Positions 1-8,329 of a DNA stretch of 64,000 bases are shown here, one piece after another; positions within the stretch are counted from its first letter, which is position 1, and the number at the start of each line of letters is the position of its first letter. Source of the stretch: Flammeovirgaceae bacterium BBD 1991-12 (GTDB taxonomy: Bacteria > Bacteroidota > Bacteroidia > Cytophagales > Cyclobacteriaceae); NCBI GenBank assembly GCA_001657315.1, contig LYSV01000020.1, positions 49,739-113,738 of the forward strand, written 5' to 3'. The notes under the pieces were generated by a model, which was not told where the DNA came from, ran no database searches, and worked only from the letters and a program-made list of their open reading frames with translations. The position numbers were made by a program, and so were the translations under genes.

Positions 1-710
1 GAATACTGCTGACCGGAGGCTCCTCCGGGATAGGACTGGCCATGGCCAGGAGGCTGAAGGAATTAGGCAATGATGTGGTGATAACCGGCAGAAACAGGAC
101 CGGACTGGAGGACGCCGCAGATCGCTATGGGTTGGATATTTACCAGTGTGACCTGTCTGTAAATGAAGAGCTGAATGGTTTGGTGGAGGCGGTAAGGAGA
201 CAGTACGCCGATGTCAACATATTAATAAACAATGCAGGTGTGCAGTATAACTACAGCCTGACGGAAAGTGTGCCGTTCAGTACCATTGAATATGAAGTGG
301 AAGTGAACTTCAATGCAGTGGCCAAACTGAGTACGGCGTTTGTCCCCCTGCTTATGGGCCATCGGGAGAGCGCTATCATCAACGTTTCCTCTGGCCTGGC
401 GCTGAGCCCAAAGAAATCCGCACCCGTTTACTGCGCTACCAAGGCCGGGGTACATATGTTCACCAAAGCTCTCCGCTACCAGTTGGAAGGCTCCAACATC
501 AAGGTGTTTGAAGTGCTGCCACCCCTGGTGGATACCCCTATGACACAGGGCCATGGTAGGGACAAGATCTCTCCTGAGCAGCTGGTAGACGAATTCATCG
601 TAGGACTGGAAAGGGACAGATATGAAATGAACATAGGCAAGGTGAAATTGTTGAAAATGATACACCGGATATCACCTGCCATTGCTGACAACATTTTAAA
701 AAACAACTGA
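1..710 (+). CDS. Short-chain dehydrogenase/reductase, 5' end cut by the window edge
   Basis: NAD(P)-dependent oxidoreductase of the classical SDR family; substrate not predictable. The frame is open from base 3, and the first visible residues, before the ATG at 42, read ILLTGGSSGIG. This is the TGxxxGxG cofactor-binding loop, so the real start lies a few codons upstream of the window and the ATG at 42 is internal. The NNAG motif follows, and the catalytic YxxxK appears as YCATK, preceded by the active-site Ser in NVSSG. The protein resembles DltE-type SDRs. The next gene starts one base after the stop, so the two are probably co-transcribed. Family assignment is secure; function is not. Confidence 0.9.
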   Translation, partial: ILLTGGSSGIGLAMARRLKELGNDVVITGRNRTGLEDAADRYGLDIYQCDLSVNEELNGLVEAVRRQYADVNILINNAGVQYNYSLTESVPFSTIEYEVEVNFNAVAKLSTAFVPLLMGHRESAIINVSSGLALSPKKSAPVYCATKAGVHMFTKALRYQLEGSNIKVFEVLPPLVDTPMTQGHGRDKISPEQLVDEFIVGLERDRYEMNIGKVKLLKMIHRISPAIADNILKNN

Positions 711-711
711 C

Positions 712-924
712 ATGATAGAAGTATTTGCCACAGACATCGAGAACAGGCAGGACGCCCGGGTCATTCAGGGCCTGTTCAGTATCGTATTCCCACGTCTTGA
801 TATAAATTTTGATCTGGGGGATACAGACCATGTGCTTAGAATTGAATCCCGTGGGCCTGTTGATTCCGGCAGGATCATCAGTTATGTGAAGAACCTGGGG
901 TATGCCATCCGGATACTGGAGTAA
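712..924 (+). CDS. Small conserved-looking protein, 70 aa, unknown function
   Basis: Starts one base after the SDR stop and is probably translated from the same message. The acidic 70-residue protein has no signal peptide or membrane segment. Its alternating hydrophobic pattern, ending in VKNLGYAIRILE, is reminiscent of the ferredoxin-like beta-alpha-beta fold of heavy-metal-associated domains. It lacks their CxxC metal-binding pair, so metal binding is not supported. It could be a small regulatory or partner protein for the SDR. I do not recognise a named family. Confidence 0.65.
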   Translation: MIEVFATDIENRQDARVIQGLFSIVFPRLDINFDLGDTDHVLRIESRGPVDSGRIISYVKNLGYAIRILE

Positions 925-1003
925 CAGACCCGGAATGAAATGGTCCTACAGCTCACTTCATTTTAGAGAAGGCTATCTGACCTTTCCGCAAAAACCATGA
1001 TCT

Positions 1004-1423
1004 ATGACGAGTACTGAGGTATTTCAGATATGTAACACCCTTGTCCTGCCTGCATGGATCATTCTGATCATATTCCCGGCATGGAAATGGAGAAGTATGA
1101 CCATAACTATTGCCTGTACGTTACTGGCCATGATATATGCGTTTTATGTACTCACTGGCCTACCGGCGTTTGACCCTACACTTTTTGGCAGCCTGGCAGG
1201 GGTGAAACAGCTTTTTACAGAGGACGAGGTCCTGCTGGCCGGATGGGTACACTACCTTGCTTTTGATCTGCTCATCGGCAATTGGATAATTGATCAGTCG
1301 AAAAAGCATAACATCAGACATCTTTGGATCATCCCCAGCCTGTTTTTATGCTTTATGTTTGGTCCCCTGGGTTACCTGCTTTTTGTATTCATACGAACTT
1401 ACAAAACGAAAAGCCTTGCATAG
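1004..1423 (+). CDS. ABA4-like (DUF4281) integral membrane protein
   Basis: A 139-residue protein with about four transmembrane helices. The segment around GWVHYLAFDLLIGNW, followed by a GPLGYLL-type turn, is the signature of the ABA4/DUF4281 family. Plant ABA4 is required for neoxanthin formation; bacterial members have no established reaction. No carotenoid genes lie nearby, so a pigment role is only a family-based guess. The 3' end overlaps the likely start of the following membrane protein, suggesting translational coupling. Family call from sequence pattern; function unknown. Confidence 0.75.
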   Translation: MTSTEVFQICNTLVLPAWIILIIFPAWKWRSMTITIACTLLAMIYAFYVLTGLPAFDPTLFGSLAGVKQLFTEDEVLLAGWVHYLAFDLLIGNWIIDQSKKHNIRHLWIIPSLFLCFMFGPLGYLLFVFIRTYKTKSLA

Positions 1424-2207
1424 CTTCACACACTATTTTTTATCTTCCAACAAGGTGCTTGCGTGGGGTTCCCTGTTTTTTGGGCTGCTGTCTTTGGTGA
1501 TCCTCGTGCTTATCCCCCTTGAGACGCGGCAGGTGCTGGGTATTAACCTTTGGATCAAGCCATTGAAGTTTGCCGTGTCTATCATGATATTTCTTGTCAC
1601 CAATCTGTACCTGCTTGATCCGTTACCTTACACTGAAAGCCGGTTGAATACCCTAAGCTGGATCCTGCTCGGCACCATGCTGGTGGAGATCTTTTGTATC
1701 GTGTTCCAGGCTTCAAGGGGTCAGCTTTCACATTTTAATATCACAGACCCCATCGGTTCAGTGATGTTCCCGTTAATGGCGATGGCTATTACCGTAGCCT
1801 ATCTCGTTTATGCCATTGTTCTCGTCGATTATTTCAGGCTACCTGTGGAGCTATCTGCCGAGGTGGTCTGGGCGATCAGGCTGGGGATCATTATTTTTCT
1901 TTTCGGAGCAGTTTCCGGTTTTATGATGGGCGGTAGCCTGAAACATACCGTAGGCATGCCGGATGGCGGGCCCGGGCTGCCTTTCACAAACTGGAGTACC
2001 GTAGCCGGTGACCTCAGGATCTCCCACTTCATTAGCATACATGCGCTGCAGGCACTTCCTCTGCTGGCGTTGGCACTTCCGCGGCTGCCCGTATCCTTTC
2101 CCTTTAAAGATCTTTCGGTGATCGTTTTTTCGACAGTTATGTATTTTGTTTTTGCCCTGCTCACACTGATCCAGGCCGTTCATGGCAAGCCATTTATCCG
2201 GCTATAG
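1416..2207 (+). CDS. Polytopic membrane protein, unknown function
   Basis: About 263 residues with roughly seven hydrophobic segments; unrecognised family. The frame is open back to an ATG at 1290, but that part reads through ABA4-like coding sequence in another phase and looks non-native. I prefer the TTG at 1416, eight bases inside the upstream stop; a GTG at 1455 is the alternative. The region HTVGMPDGGPGLPFTNWS, followed by DLRISHFISIHALQALP, contains conserved-looking His and Asp residues between helices, which could bind metal or haem, but this is speculation. It is probably co-transcribed with the ABA4-like gene. A hairpin terminator candidate follows immediately. Confidence 0.7.
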   Translation: MHSFTHYFLSSNKVLAWGSLFFGLLSLVILVLIPLETRQVLGINLWIKPLKFAVSIMIFLVTNLYLLDPLPYTESRLNTLSWILLGTMLVEIFCIVFQASRGQLSHFNITDPIGSVMFPLMAMAITVAYLVYAIVLVDYFRLPVELSAEVVWAIRLGIIIFLFGAVSGFMMGGSLKHTVGMPDGGPGLPFTNWSTVAGDLRISHFISIHALQALPLLALALPRLPVSFPFKDLSVIVFSTVMYFVFALLTLIQAVHGKPFIRL

Positions 2208-2209
2208 CG

Positions 2210-2238
2210 CCGTTCACCGGTATTTGAACGGAAATTTT
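2210..2238 (+). terminator. Rho-independent terminator candidate
   Basis: CCGTTCA (2210-2216) pairs with TGAACGG (2225-2231) around an 8-base loop, followed by AAATTTTT. It sits three bases after the stop of the membrane protein gene, closing that transcript. Confidence 0.6.
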
Positions 2239-2327
2239 TCCAGCACCTGTAATAAAATCGTGAAGAGGGGCACTAACCTGTTGTATTCACACCGCGGTTA
2301 ACTATCCAACCATAAAATATATTTAAC

Positions 2328-3236
2328 ATGAAAAGGAAAACGTTGAAAAGGCACATGAAGAAAACGATCACTATAGTTACGTTGTTTGTAAGCGGATTTT
2401 TGGCAGGAACCTTGCTGTCAGGCCAGGCAAAGGCACAGGAGGGGCCCTCCTCGCTACTTTGGAAAATTGAAGGCAAGGGGCTGAAAAAGCCTTCCTACCT
2501 CTATGGCACGATCCATCTCATTTGTCCGGATGATTTTTTTGTCAGTGATGCTACCACCAAAGCGCTCGATAATGTAGAACAGGTAGTGCTGGAGCTGGAC
2601 ATGGACGATCCGCAAATGGCCATGAAAATGCAACAGCTCTCGCTGAATGAAGGGATGAAAAACATAAGCGCTGAGATGAGCGAGGAAGACGCGCAGGTGA
2701 TCAATGATTTTCTGAAAGCGAATTATGGTGTAGATCTTACCCAGCTAGGGGTGGTGAAACCTTTTGCATTGCTGTCCATGGTGCTGTTAAAAAGTATTAA
2801 CTGTGATCAGCCGGCATCGTACGAAACTACCCTTGTACAGGAGGCCTCCAAAAGAGAACTGGAAGTACTTGGTTTGGAGACTGTGGAGTTCCAGATGGGC
2901 CTTTTTGACGATATTCCAAGAGAAGAGCAGATCAGTTGGCTGGTAGAAACAATAAGTGAAAGGGAAGAAACGCTGGATGAATTTAACCGTATGGTGAAGG
3001 CCTATAAAAGCCAGGACCTGAAGGCGCTTTTCGATGTGATCCTTCAAAACGATCAGTTTGCTGACTACGCAGACCCTTTGTTGTATCAAAGAAATGAGAA
3101 TTGGATCAGCAAGATCGGGGAGTTGGTCAAAGACAAGCCTACATTCATAGGAGTAGGCGCCGGACATCTGGCATCGGATAAGGGAGTAGTTGCTCTGTTA
3201 AGAAAAGAAGGCTACAAGGTAAGTCCGGTGTTGTAG
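2328..3236 (+). CDS. TraB/GumN family secreted protein
   Basis: A 302-residue protein with an N-terminal signal peptide (hydrophobic core TIVTLFVSGFLAGTLLSG, cleavage near AKA-QE). The mature part starts with the family hallmark YLYGTIHL and ends with GVGAGHLASDKGVV, the paired GTIH and GxGH motifs of TraB/GumN/TIKI proteins. Animal TIKI members are metalloproteases; bacterial members are of unproven function. It probably acts in the periplasm. The first ATG (2328) or the ATG at 2355 could be the start; the second gives a more compact signal peptide. It stands alone, with a palindrome before the convergent next gene. Confidence 0.88.
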   Translation: MKRKTLKRHMKKTITIVTLFVSGFLAGTLLSGQAKAQEGPSSLLWKIEGKGLKKPSYLYGTIHLICPDDFFVSDATTKALDNVEQVVLELDMDDPQMAMKMQQLSLNEGMKNISAEMSEEDAQVINDFLKANYGVDLTQLGVVKPFALLSMVLLKSINCDQPASYETTLVQEASKRELEVLGLETVEFQMGLFDDIPREEQISWLVETISEREETLDEFNRMVKAYKSQDLKALFDVILQNDQFADYADPLLYQRNENWISKIGELVKDKPTFIGVGAGHLASDKGVVALLRKEGYKVSPVL

Positions 3237-3293
3237 CCTTCGGGTATCCGATCGATCAGGTTATTGAATCGGGTAAATATGATACCATGAACA

Positions 3294-3334
3294 GGTATAG
3301 GTGGTGTGGACATACCATCTGTTCCACCTATACC
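3294..3334. terminator. Perfect 11-bp inverted repeat between convergent genes
   Basis: GGTATAGGTGG (3294-3304) pairs perfectly with CCACCTATACC (3324-3334) across a 19-base loop. It lies between the 3' ends of two convergent genes and could end transcripts in both directions. The flanking T-tracts are weak, so factor-independent termination is uncertain. A second stem (3208-3217 with 3231-3240, 10 bp) folds over the stop codon of the upstream TraB/GumN gene. Confidence 0.45.
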
Positions 3335-3342
3335 AGTAATGT

Positions 3343-3822
3343 TTACGGTTTGGACCAGCAAACGACTTGCTTAAGGGTCTTTTCCAGATCCTTTCCAAAA
3401 TTCATGAAGTCCTCAGGTATCCGTTCATCCATTTTATTTCCAGCCAGTAGAAATTGAATTGGCTTTTTCCCTTTCTTCGTGACTTCTGAAGTAATGCTTT
3501 TTTTGAACTTCAGCGTGAATTCATCAGGTTCGCTTTTTGTATTATGATACACAATAATGTTTTCACCTAATTTTGCCCTGGTCAGATCAACCTCATAGGC
3601 CTTCAGTACCTTGCCATTTTTATTTTTTGTTGATATAGCCAGTACGCCCCCATCTTTAAAAGCCAGCACATAGGTGACCCCCATTATTCCTCCTCCTGTT
3701 TCAAGAAGTTTTTTAAGGTCTTCTTTGCTGCTCTCCGCACTGCCTTTACACTGCGCAACTGCTGCACTATGAGAGAAGAAAACACATAGAGTAACTACTG
3801 CAATTTTCACGATTTTTTTCAT
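3343..3822 (-). CDS. Secreted hypothetical protein, 159 aa
   Basis: Unrecognised family. I start at the ATG at 3822 because it gives a clean signal peptide (MKKIVKIAVVTLCVFF, cleavage after AVA). The longer frame to 3873 only adds a non-signal-like prefix. The mature part is small, lysine-rich and beta-rich, with single cysteines near each end (CKGSAES and VVCWSKP) that could form a disulfide after export. It is monocistronic and convergent with the TraB/GumN gene. The upstream side faces the heptamer repeat array. Confidence 0.7.
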   Translation of the reverse strand: MKKIVKIAVVTLCVFFSHSAAVAQCKGSAESSKEDLKKLLETGGGIMGVTYVLAFKDGGVLAISTKNKNGKVLKAYEVDLTRAKLGENIIVYHNTKSEPDEFTLKFKKSITSEVTKKGKKPIQFLLAGNKMDERIPEDFMNFGKDLEKTLKQVVCWSKP

Positions 3823-4000
3823 ACTAAAGTAAGTTTCGTTTCTGAGCAGTAAATCTAAGCGCAATACAACCACATAATGAGCTCATCCATGTCTACCGTT
3901 TATCTACAGCAGGTGAAGGTAGCATTATCATATATCACTCAAGAACTAAAGTTTAGCATACTAACTTCAGAAGTTGGTAAAACTTGATCGGAGACAGAGG

Positions 4001-4108
4001 CTGGAAGTTGGAAGCCGCTTCCAGCTTCCGACTTCCAACTTCTAACTTCCGACTTCCGACTTCCAACTTCTAACTTCCGACTTCTAACTTCTAACTTCCG
4101 ACTTCCAG
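4001..4108. repeat. Heptanucleotide tandem array with inverted cap
   Basis: Thirteen uninterrupted 7-bp units of form CTTC(C/T)(A/G)(A/G) run from 4018 to 4108. They are preceded by two units in the opposite sense (CTGGAAG, TTGGAAG; 4001-4014), so the end can fold back as a hairpin. The array lies between the hypothetical gene to its left and the stop of the cyclase-fold gene at 4114. Its phase is exact while the last three bases of each unit vary. This separates it from a simple microsatellite and matches the heptad-phased spacers near 29721, 34050, 41640 and 49951. Confidence 0.85.
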
Positions 4109-4113
4109 ACCAA

Positions 4114-5430
4114 CTAGTCATTCCCCAGGGCTGTGAGCCGCTGAATATCATTATTTACCGATAGCGTGAGTAGCGTTGTAGCAGTGCAAAACACGGGGCT
4201 GGTGATACAGTGGTGTCCGTTCCAGCTGCCATTTTCATTTTGAATGCTCATTAGCCGGTTGGAAGTGTTCCTGTACCATTGCTCCCATGATTCGTCATTG
4301 TTCACGATCAATGATTCACCCGTTTGGAGATAGCTAAGGAATTCCTCACCTCCATTGTTGCCGAAGCCCGTCATTACGGCATTGTCCTGCGCCTTGTTTT
4401 TGGACGATTCGTACACCTCAAAGGAAGTGGAATATCGCATGGCATCCTCACGAGTGTATCCCAGCTTCATAAGATTCTCCACCGAAACCTCTGCTTCTTC
4501 TTTTAGTTGCCCCTCTTTTTTGGCCTCTTCCATCTCTTCACGCACTTTTCGGGCCGCCTTGGCGCTTGAACGCACAGAACCGGATACCGAGTACAATACA
4601 ATGCCTGCACCCTTATCTGTTTTCACATCGCCCGTAGCAGGGTTGTAGTTGTTTTTTTGATAGTCACGGGCTCTTTCCAGAGCAATCTCATCGATATCCG
4701 CCCCGTTGTGTTCGGCCGCTTCCAGCGCTGAGGTGGCCAGAGAAGATTGCAATACACCTGCCCAGCCGGATCCCCTGGTACTGCCGTCACTGTCCTGGGC
4801 TTGCTGGATCTTATCCACACATATGTTGAGACAGTTTTTTACACGTTCCTTTAGTTCAGCATCTTCATTAAGGTGATCCATAATGTTGGAAAAGAACTGT
4901 GCAGTGAGTACGGCGTCGATATGATCCCCAAGTTTGGTCTGGATCTGGGTGCCGGAGAGGTTCGTGATCTTCAACTGGTCCGTGGGTGTCGATTCCACGG
5001 CCTGAATGAGATACAACAGGGCTTTCTTCAGCTCACCGGCGTATTCGCCGGATCTCAGTGTGCTGCCTGTACGGAGTAGTGCCATAGCTACCATGGAAGT
5101 AGTGGCCGGATCAGCCGGTACGGCATGAGGGTCCATAACATCCTGCCGGTGATGGCTTCCGGCTCCCCAACCACCGTCGGGATGCTGGGCCTGCACGATC
5201 CAGCTCAGCCCACGGTCAATGGATAGCTGCACATTCTCCGGGGTGGGATACTCCCCTTGCAGGGAGGCCTCCTCCCCAAAGATAGTCCTGAAAACACATC
5301 CCTGAGGTGTGGTGCAAAGGGTGATATCTTCCGGTAGCATAATGGTCGTTTCCCTTTCCGATGGAGGAAGGGCAAAAAGGAGCAGGCCTCCTGCCAGAAG
5401 CGCCAGCCCCGATGTCTTAAGTGTTGCCAT
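4114..5430 (-). CDS. Secreted or anchored prenyltransferase/squalene-cyclase-fold repeat protein
   Basis: A 438-residue protein beginning with a hydrophobic export or anchor segment (LALLAGGLLLFALP). It then carries the alpha/alpha-toroid repeats of prenyltransferase/squalene oxidase proteins: GLSWIVQAQHPDGGWGAGSH near residue 75 and MSIQNENGSWNGHH near the C-terminus are QW-like repeats. The DxDD-type protonation motif of hopene cyclases is not visible; the corresponding stretch reads ADPATTSM. No terpenoid genes are nearby and the protein appears exported, so a binding or structural role is more likely than cyclase activity. The start at 5430 gives the only good signal segment. Confidence 0.75.
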   Translation of the reverse strand: MATLKTSGLALLAGGLLLFALPPSERETTIMLPEDITLCTTPQGCVFRTIFGEEASLQGEYPTPENVQLSIDRGLSWIVQAQHPDGGWGAGSHHRQDVMDPHAVPADPATTSMVAMALLRTGSTLRSGEYAGELKKALLYLIQAVESTPTDQLKITNLSGTQIQTKLGDHIDAVLTAQFFSNIMDHLNEDAELKERVKNCLNICVDKIQQAQDSDGSTRGSGWAGVLQSSLATSALEAAEHNGADIDEIALERARDYQKNNYNPATGDVKTDKGAGIVLYSVSGSVRSSAKAARKVREEMEEAKKEGQLKEEAEVSVENLMKLGYTREDAMRYSTSFEVYESSKNKAQDNAVMTGFGNNGGEEFLSYLQTGESLIVNNDESWEQWYRNTSNRLMSIQNENGSWNGHHCITSPVFCTATTLLTLSVNNDIQRLTALGND

Positions 5431-5586
5431 GATTATTTGAATTTTTGGTTAAACTGCTGATAGGATGATATCATAATTCAAATTCCATAAATCGCCACAG
5501 GTTTTTTTTAAGTGTATTATTAAACCCTGTTCATTCGCTGTCACATATTCGGGCAAAGTGTTGGAAAAGGAATAGATGATGGGGCT

Positions 5587-5618
5587 GTTGCTAATCCTTT
5601 TAAAAAAATGAATCTTTG
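5587..5618 (+). promoter_or_regulatory. Candidate mutS promoter (-33/-7 type)
   Basis: GTTG (5587-5590) and AATCTTTG (5611-5618) are separated by 20 bp, approximating the Bacteroidota TTTG / TAnnTTTG promoter. The implied transcription start near 5625 lies downstream of the ATG at 5608, which argues that mutS begins at 5638. Confidence 0.5.
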
Positions 5619-5637
5619 TGGGTTCCCACGACCTCAC

Positions 5638-8247
5638 ATGGCAAAGACCAAGGAAGCGAAAGAAACCCCCCTGATGAAGCAGTACAACGCTATTAAGGCG
5701 AAGTATCCTGGCGCTCTTTTGTTGTTTCGTGTGGGTGATTTTTATGAGACCTTTGGGGAAGACGCAGTCAGGGCCAGTAAGGTGCTGGACATTGTATTGA
5801 CAAAACGGGCCAATGGAGCGGCTTCACATATTGAGCTGGCTGGTTTCCCGCATCACTCACTGGATACCTATCTTCCCAAACTCGTCAGAGCGGGCAACCG
5901 TGTGGCGATCTGTGATCAGTTGGAAGACCCCAGATCCGTAAAGGGTATTGTCAAACGGGGCGTAACGGAGCTGGTGACCCCGGGGCTGTCCTTCAATGAC
6001 AATGTGCTGGACCGCAAGACCAATAACTTCCTCGCCTCCGTGTTTTTCAGCAAGGACAAGACCGGAGCTTCCTTTCTTGACCTGTCTACAGGGGAGTTTA
6101 TGACCGCTCAGGGGTCAAAGGAGTATATCTCCAAGCTTTTTCAGGGGTTCAGGCCTTCTGAGGTGATCCTTAGTAAGCCGCATCGTGACGAATTTGAGAC
6201 CTTCTTTGGCGAGGAGTACCTGACCCACACACTGGATGAATGGATCTACAACCCTGCCTTTGGCTACGAAAAGCTCACCGGTCATTTCCAGACTTCTTCA
6301 CTGAAAGGGTATGGCATAGAGGGCATGGAGGAGGCCATTACAGCGTCTGGTACCGTACTACACTATCTGGAAGAAACCGAACACAAGGAGATGTCACACA
6401 TCTCCTCTATCTCCCGCATTGACGAGGACAAGTATGTGTGGCTGGATAAGTTCACAATCCGCAATCTTGAGCTTATCTATGCCCAGCATGATGGTGGAGT
6501 ACCTCTGATCGATATTCTGGACGCAACGGTTACGCCAATGGGCTCGCGGACGATGAAAAAATGGATGGTGCTGCCACTTAAGGAGATCGGGCCTGTAGAG
6601 GAAAGGCTGACAGTGGTACAGGCATTCCATACAGACCGCGATCTGCTGGATGAAGTGAGACAATACCTGAAGCAAATCGGCGATCTGGAAAGACTTATTT
6701 CCAAGGTGGCAGTTGGCAGGATCAACCCCCGGGAGATGCTTCAGCTCAAAAAGGCGCTTGGCAATACCCTGCCTATTAAAAAAGCACTTGCAGGCAGTGA
6801 CATTGCTCCGTTAAAGAAAATGGCCGACCAGATCAACGGTTGTGATTTTTTGCTTGAAAAGATCGAAAAAGAGCTTAAGGATGAGGTCCCCATCGTGTCC
6901 AATCAGGGAAATATCATTAAGGATGGCATTAATGATGAGTTGGACGAATTGCGGAAGATCGCTTTTTCAGGTAAGGACTATCTGGTTCAGATCCAGCAGA
7001 GAGAGGTGGAGCGCACGGGCATACCTTCGCTGAAGATCGCCTACAACAAGGTATTTGGTTACTACCTGGAGGTGAGTAATGCGCATAGAGAGAAGGTGCC
7101 GCAGGAGTGGATCAGAAAGCAGACCCTGGTCAATGCGGAGCGGTATATCACGGAAGAGCTGAAGGTGTATGAAGAGAAAATACTGAATGCCGAAGATAAG
7201 CTGATCGTGCTGGAGCAGCGGCTTTTCCAGGACATGGTTATACAGGCTGCTGACTATGTAACACCAATACAGCAAAATGCCCGCATTCTTGCTTCCCTGG
7301 ATTGCCTTACCTCTTTTGCCATGATCGCTGTTGAGAACAGATACGTCAAACCTGAGGTAAATGACTCCACAGCCATTGATATCAGGGACGGACGCCATCC
7401 TGTCATTGAGAAGCAGCTTCCGCCAGGAGAAACCTATGTGCCCAACGATGTCTTTCTGGACAATGACAATCAGCAGATCATGATCATTACAGGGCCCAAT
7501 ATGGCGGGTAAGTCTGCCCTTTTACGACAAACAGCCCTTATTGTGCTCATGGCGCAGATGGGTTCCTTTGTGCCGGCGAAAAGTGCCACGGTCGGTCTTG
7601 TGGACAAGGTATTTACGAGAGTGGGTGCATCAGACAACCTTTCCAGGGGGGAATCCACCTTCATGGTGGAAATGACGGAAACAGCGAGTATCCTTAATAA
7701 CCTTTCTGACCGGAGTCTGGTCCTGATGGACGAAATAGGTCGTGGTACAAGCACCTACGATGGGGTCTCCATTGCGTGGTCCATTGTAGAGTTTCTGCAT
7801 AATCATATGGACCACCGGGTAAAAACGCTTTTTGCCACACACTACCATGAGTTGAACCAGCTTACGGAGGACTTTATAAGGATAAAGAATTTCAACGTGT
7901 CGGTAAAGGAAGTGGGAGATAAGATCCTTTTTATGCGCAAGCTGAAAGAAGGAGGCAGTGAGCACAGTTTTGGTATCCATGTGGCGCAGCTGGCCGGCAT
8001 GCCGAACAAGGTGGTGATCAGGGCCAATGAGATCATGCACTTTCTGGAAAAGGATAAGCATAAAAACGATACCGCCAAAAAGCTGCAGGAAGTACCAAAA
8101 GCCAATTATCAGATGAGCCTGTTCGAAGCCGATCCAAGGTTTCATGAGGTTCAGCGTATGATGGAGGCACTGGACATCAATACCATCTCACCAGTGGAGG
8201 CACTTTTAAAGCTGAATGAGATCAAGACTGTGCTAAGCAGAAAGTAG
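5638..8247 (+). CDS. mutS: DNA mismatch repair protein MutS
   Basis: Recognises mispaired bases and recruits MutL with ATP binding. With the start at 5638 it is 869 residues, typical for MutS1. The mismatch-reading Phe lies in GDFYETFGED near residue 35. The connector, core and clamp domains follow, then the ABC ATPase: Walker A GPNMAGKSALLRQ near residue 619, signature region SRGESTFMVEM, Walker B LVLMDEIGRGTSTYDG near residue 695, and ATHYHEL. The C-terminal helix-turn-helix dimerisation region is present. An earlier ATG at 5608 falls inside the predicted promoter. No mutL lies in the window; the gene appears monocistronic. Confidence 0.97.
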   Translation: MAKTKEAKETPLMKQYNAIKAKYPGALLLFRVGDFYETFGEDAVRASKVLDIVLTKRANGAASHIELAGFPHHSLDTYLPKLVRAGNRVAICDQLEDPRSVKGIVKRGVTELVTPGLSFNDNVLDRKTNNFLASVFFSKDKTGASFLDLSTGEFMTAQGSKEYISKLFQGFRPSEVILSKPHRDEFETFFGEEYLTHTLDEWIYNPAFGYEKLTGHFQTSSLKGYGIEGMEEAITASGTVLHYLEETEHKEMSHISSISRIDEDKYVWLDKFTIRNLELIYAQHDGGVPLIDILDATVTPMGSRTMKKWMVLPLKEIGPVEERLTVVQAFHTDRDLLDEVRQYLKQIGDLERLISKVAVGRINPREMLQLKKALGNTLPIKKALAGSDIAPLKKMADQINGCDFLLEKIEKELKDEVPIVSNQGNIIKDGINDELDELRKIAFSGKDYLVQIQQREVERTGIPSLKIAYNKVFGYYLEVSNAHREKVPQEWIRKQTLVNAERYITEELKVYEEKILNAEDKLIVLEQRLFQDMVIQAADYVTPIQQNARILASLDCLTSFAMIAVENRYVKPEVNDSTAIDIRDGRHPVIEKQLPPGETYVPNDVFLDNDNQQIMIITGPNMAGKSALLRQTALIVLMAQMGSFVPAKSATVGLVDKVFTRVGASDNLSRGESTFMVEMTETASILNNLSDRSLVLMDEIGRGTSTYDGVSIAWSIVEFLHNHMDHRVKTLFATHYHELNQLTEDFIRIKNFNVSVKEVGDKILFMRKLKEGGSEHSFGIHVAQLAGMPNKVVIRANEIMHFLEKDKHKNDTAKKLQEVPKANYQMSLFEADPRFHEVQRMMEALDINTISPVEALLKLNEIKTVLSRK

Positions 8248-8329
8248 CAATAGCACCGGCTGAGACTGCACATCATACCGGATCAATCGAACAAGAAGAA
8301 AACAGGGGCTTCTGGAGAACGGAGGCCAA

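Noticed and set aside
1290..1415. N-terminal extension of the membrane protein to the ATG at 1290
   Set aside because: The extension lies wholly inside the ABA4-like gene in another phase and adds residues unlike a membrane N-terminus.
4018..4108. CRISPR array
   Set aside because: Units are 7 bp with no spacers; no cas genes in the window.
3939..4151. Minus-strand 70-aa frame over the heptamer array
   Set aside because: Its repetitive SRKLEV-type protein only reflects 7-bp repeats read in three phases, and it overlaps the cyclase gene end.
7630..8145. 171-aa antisense ORF inside mutS
   Set aside because: Covers the ATPase motifs of mutS; a shadow of a strongly constrained gene.
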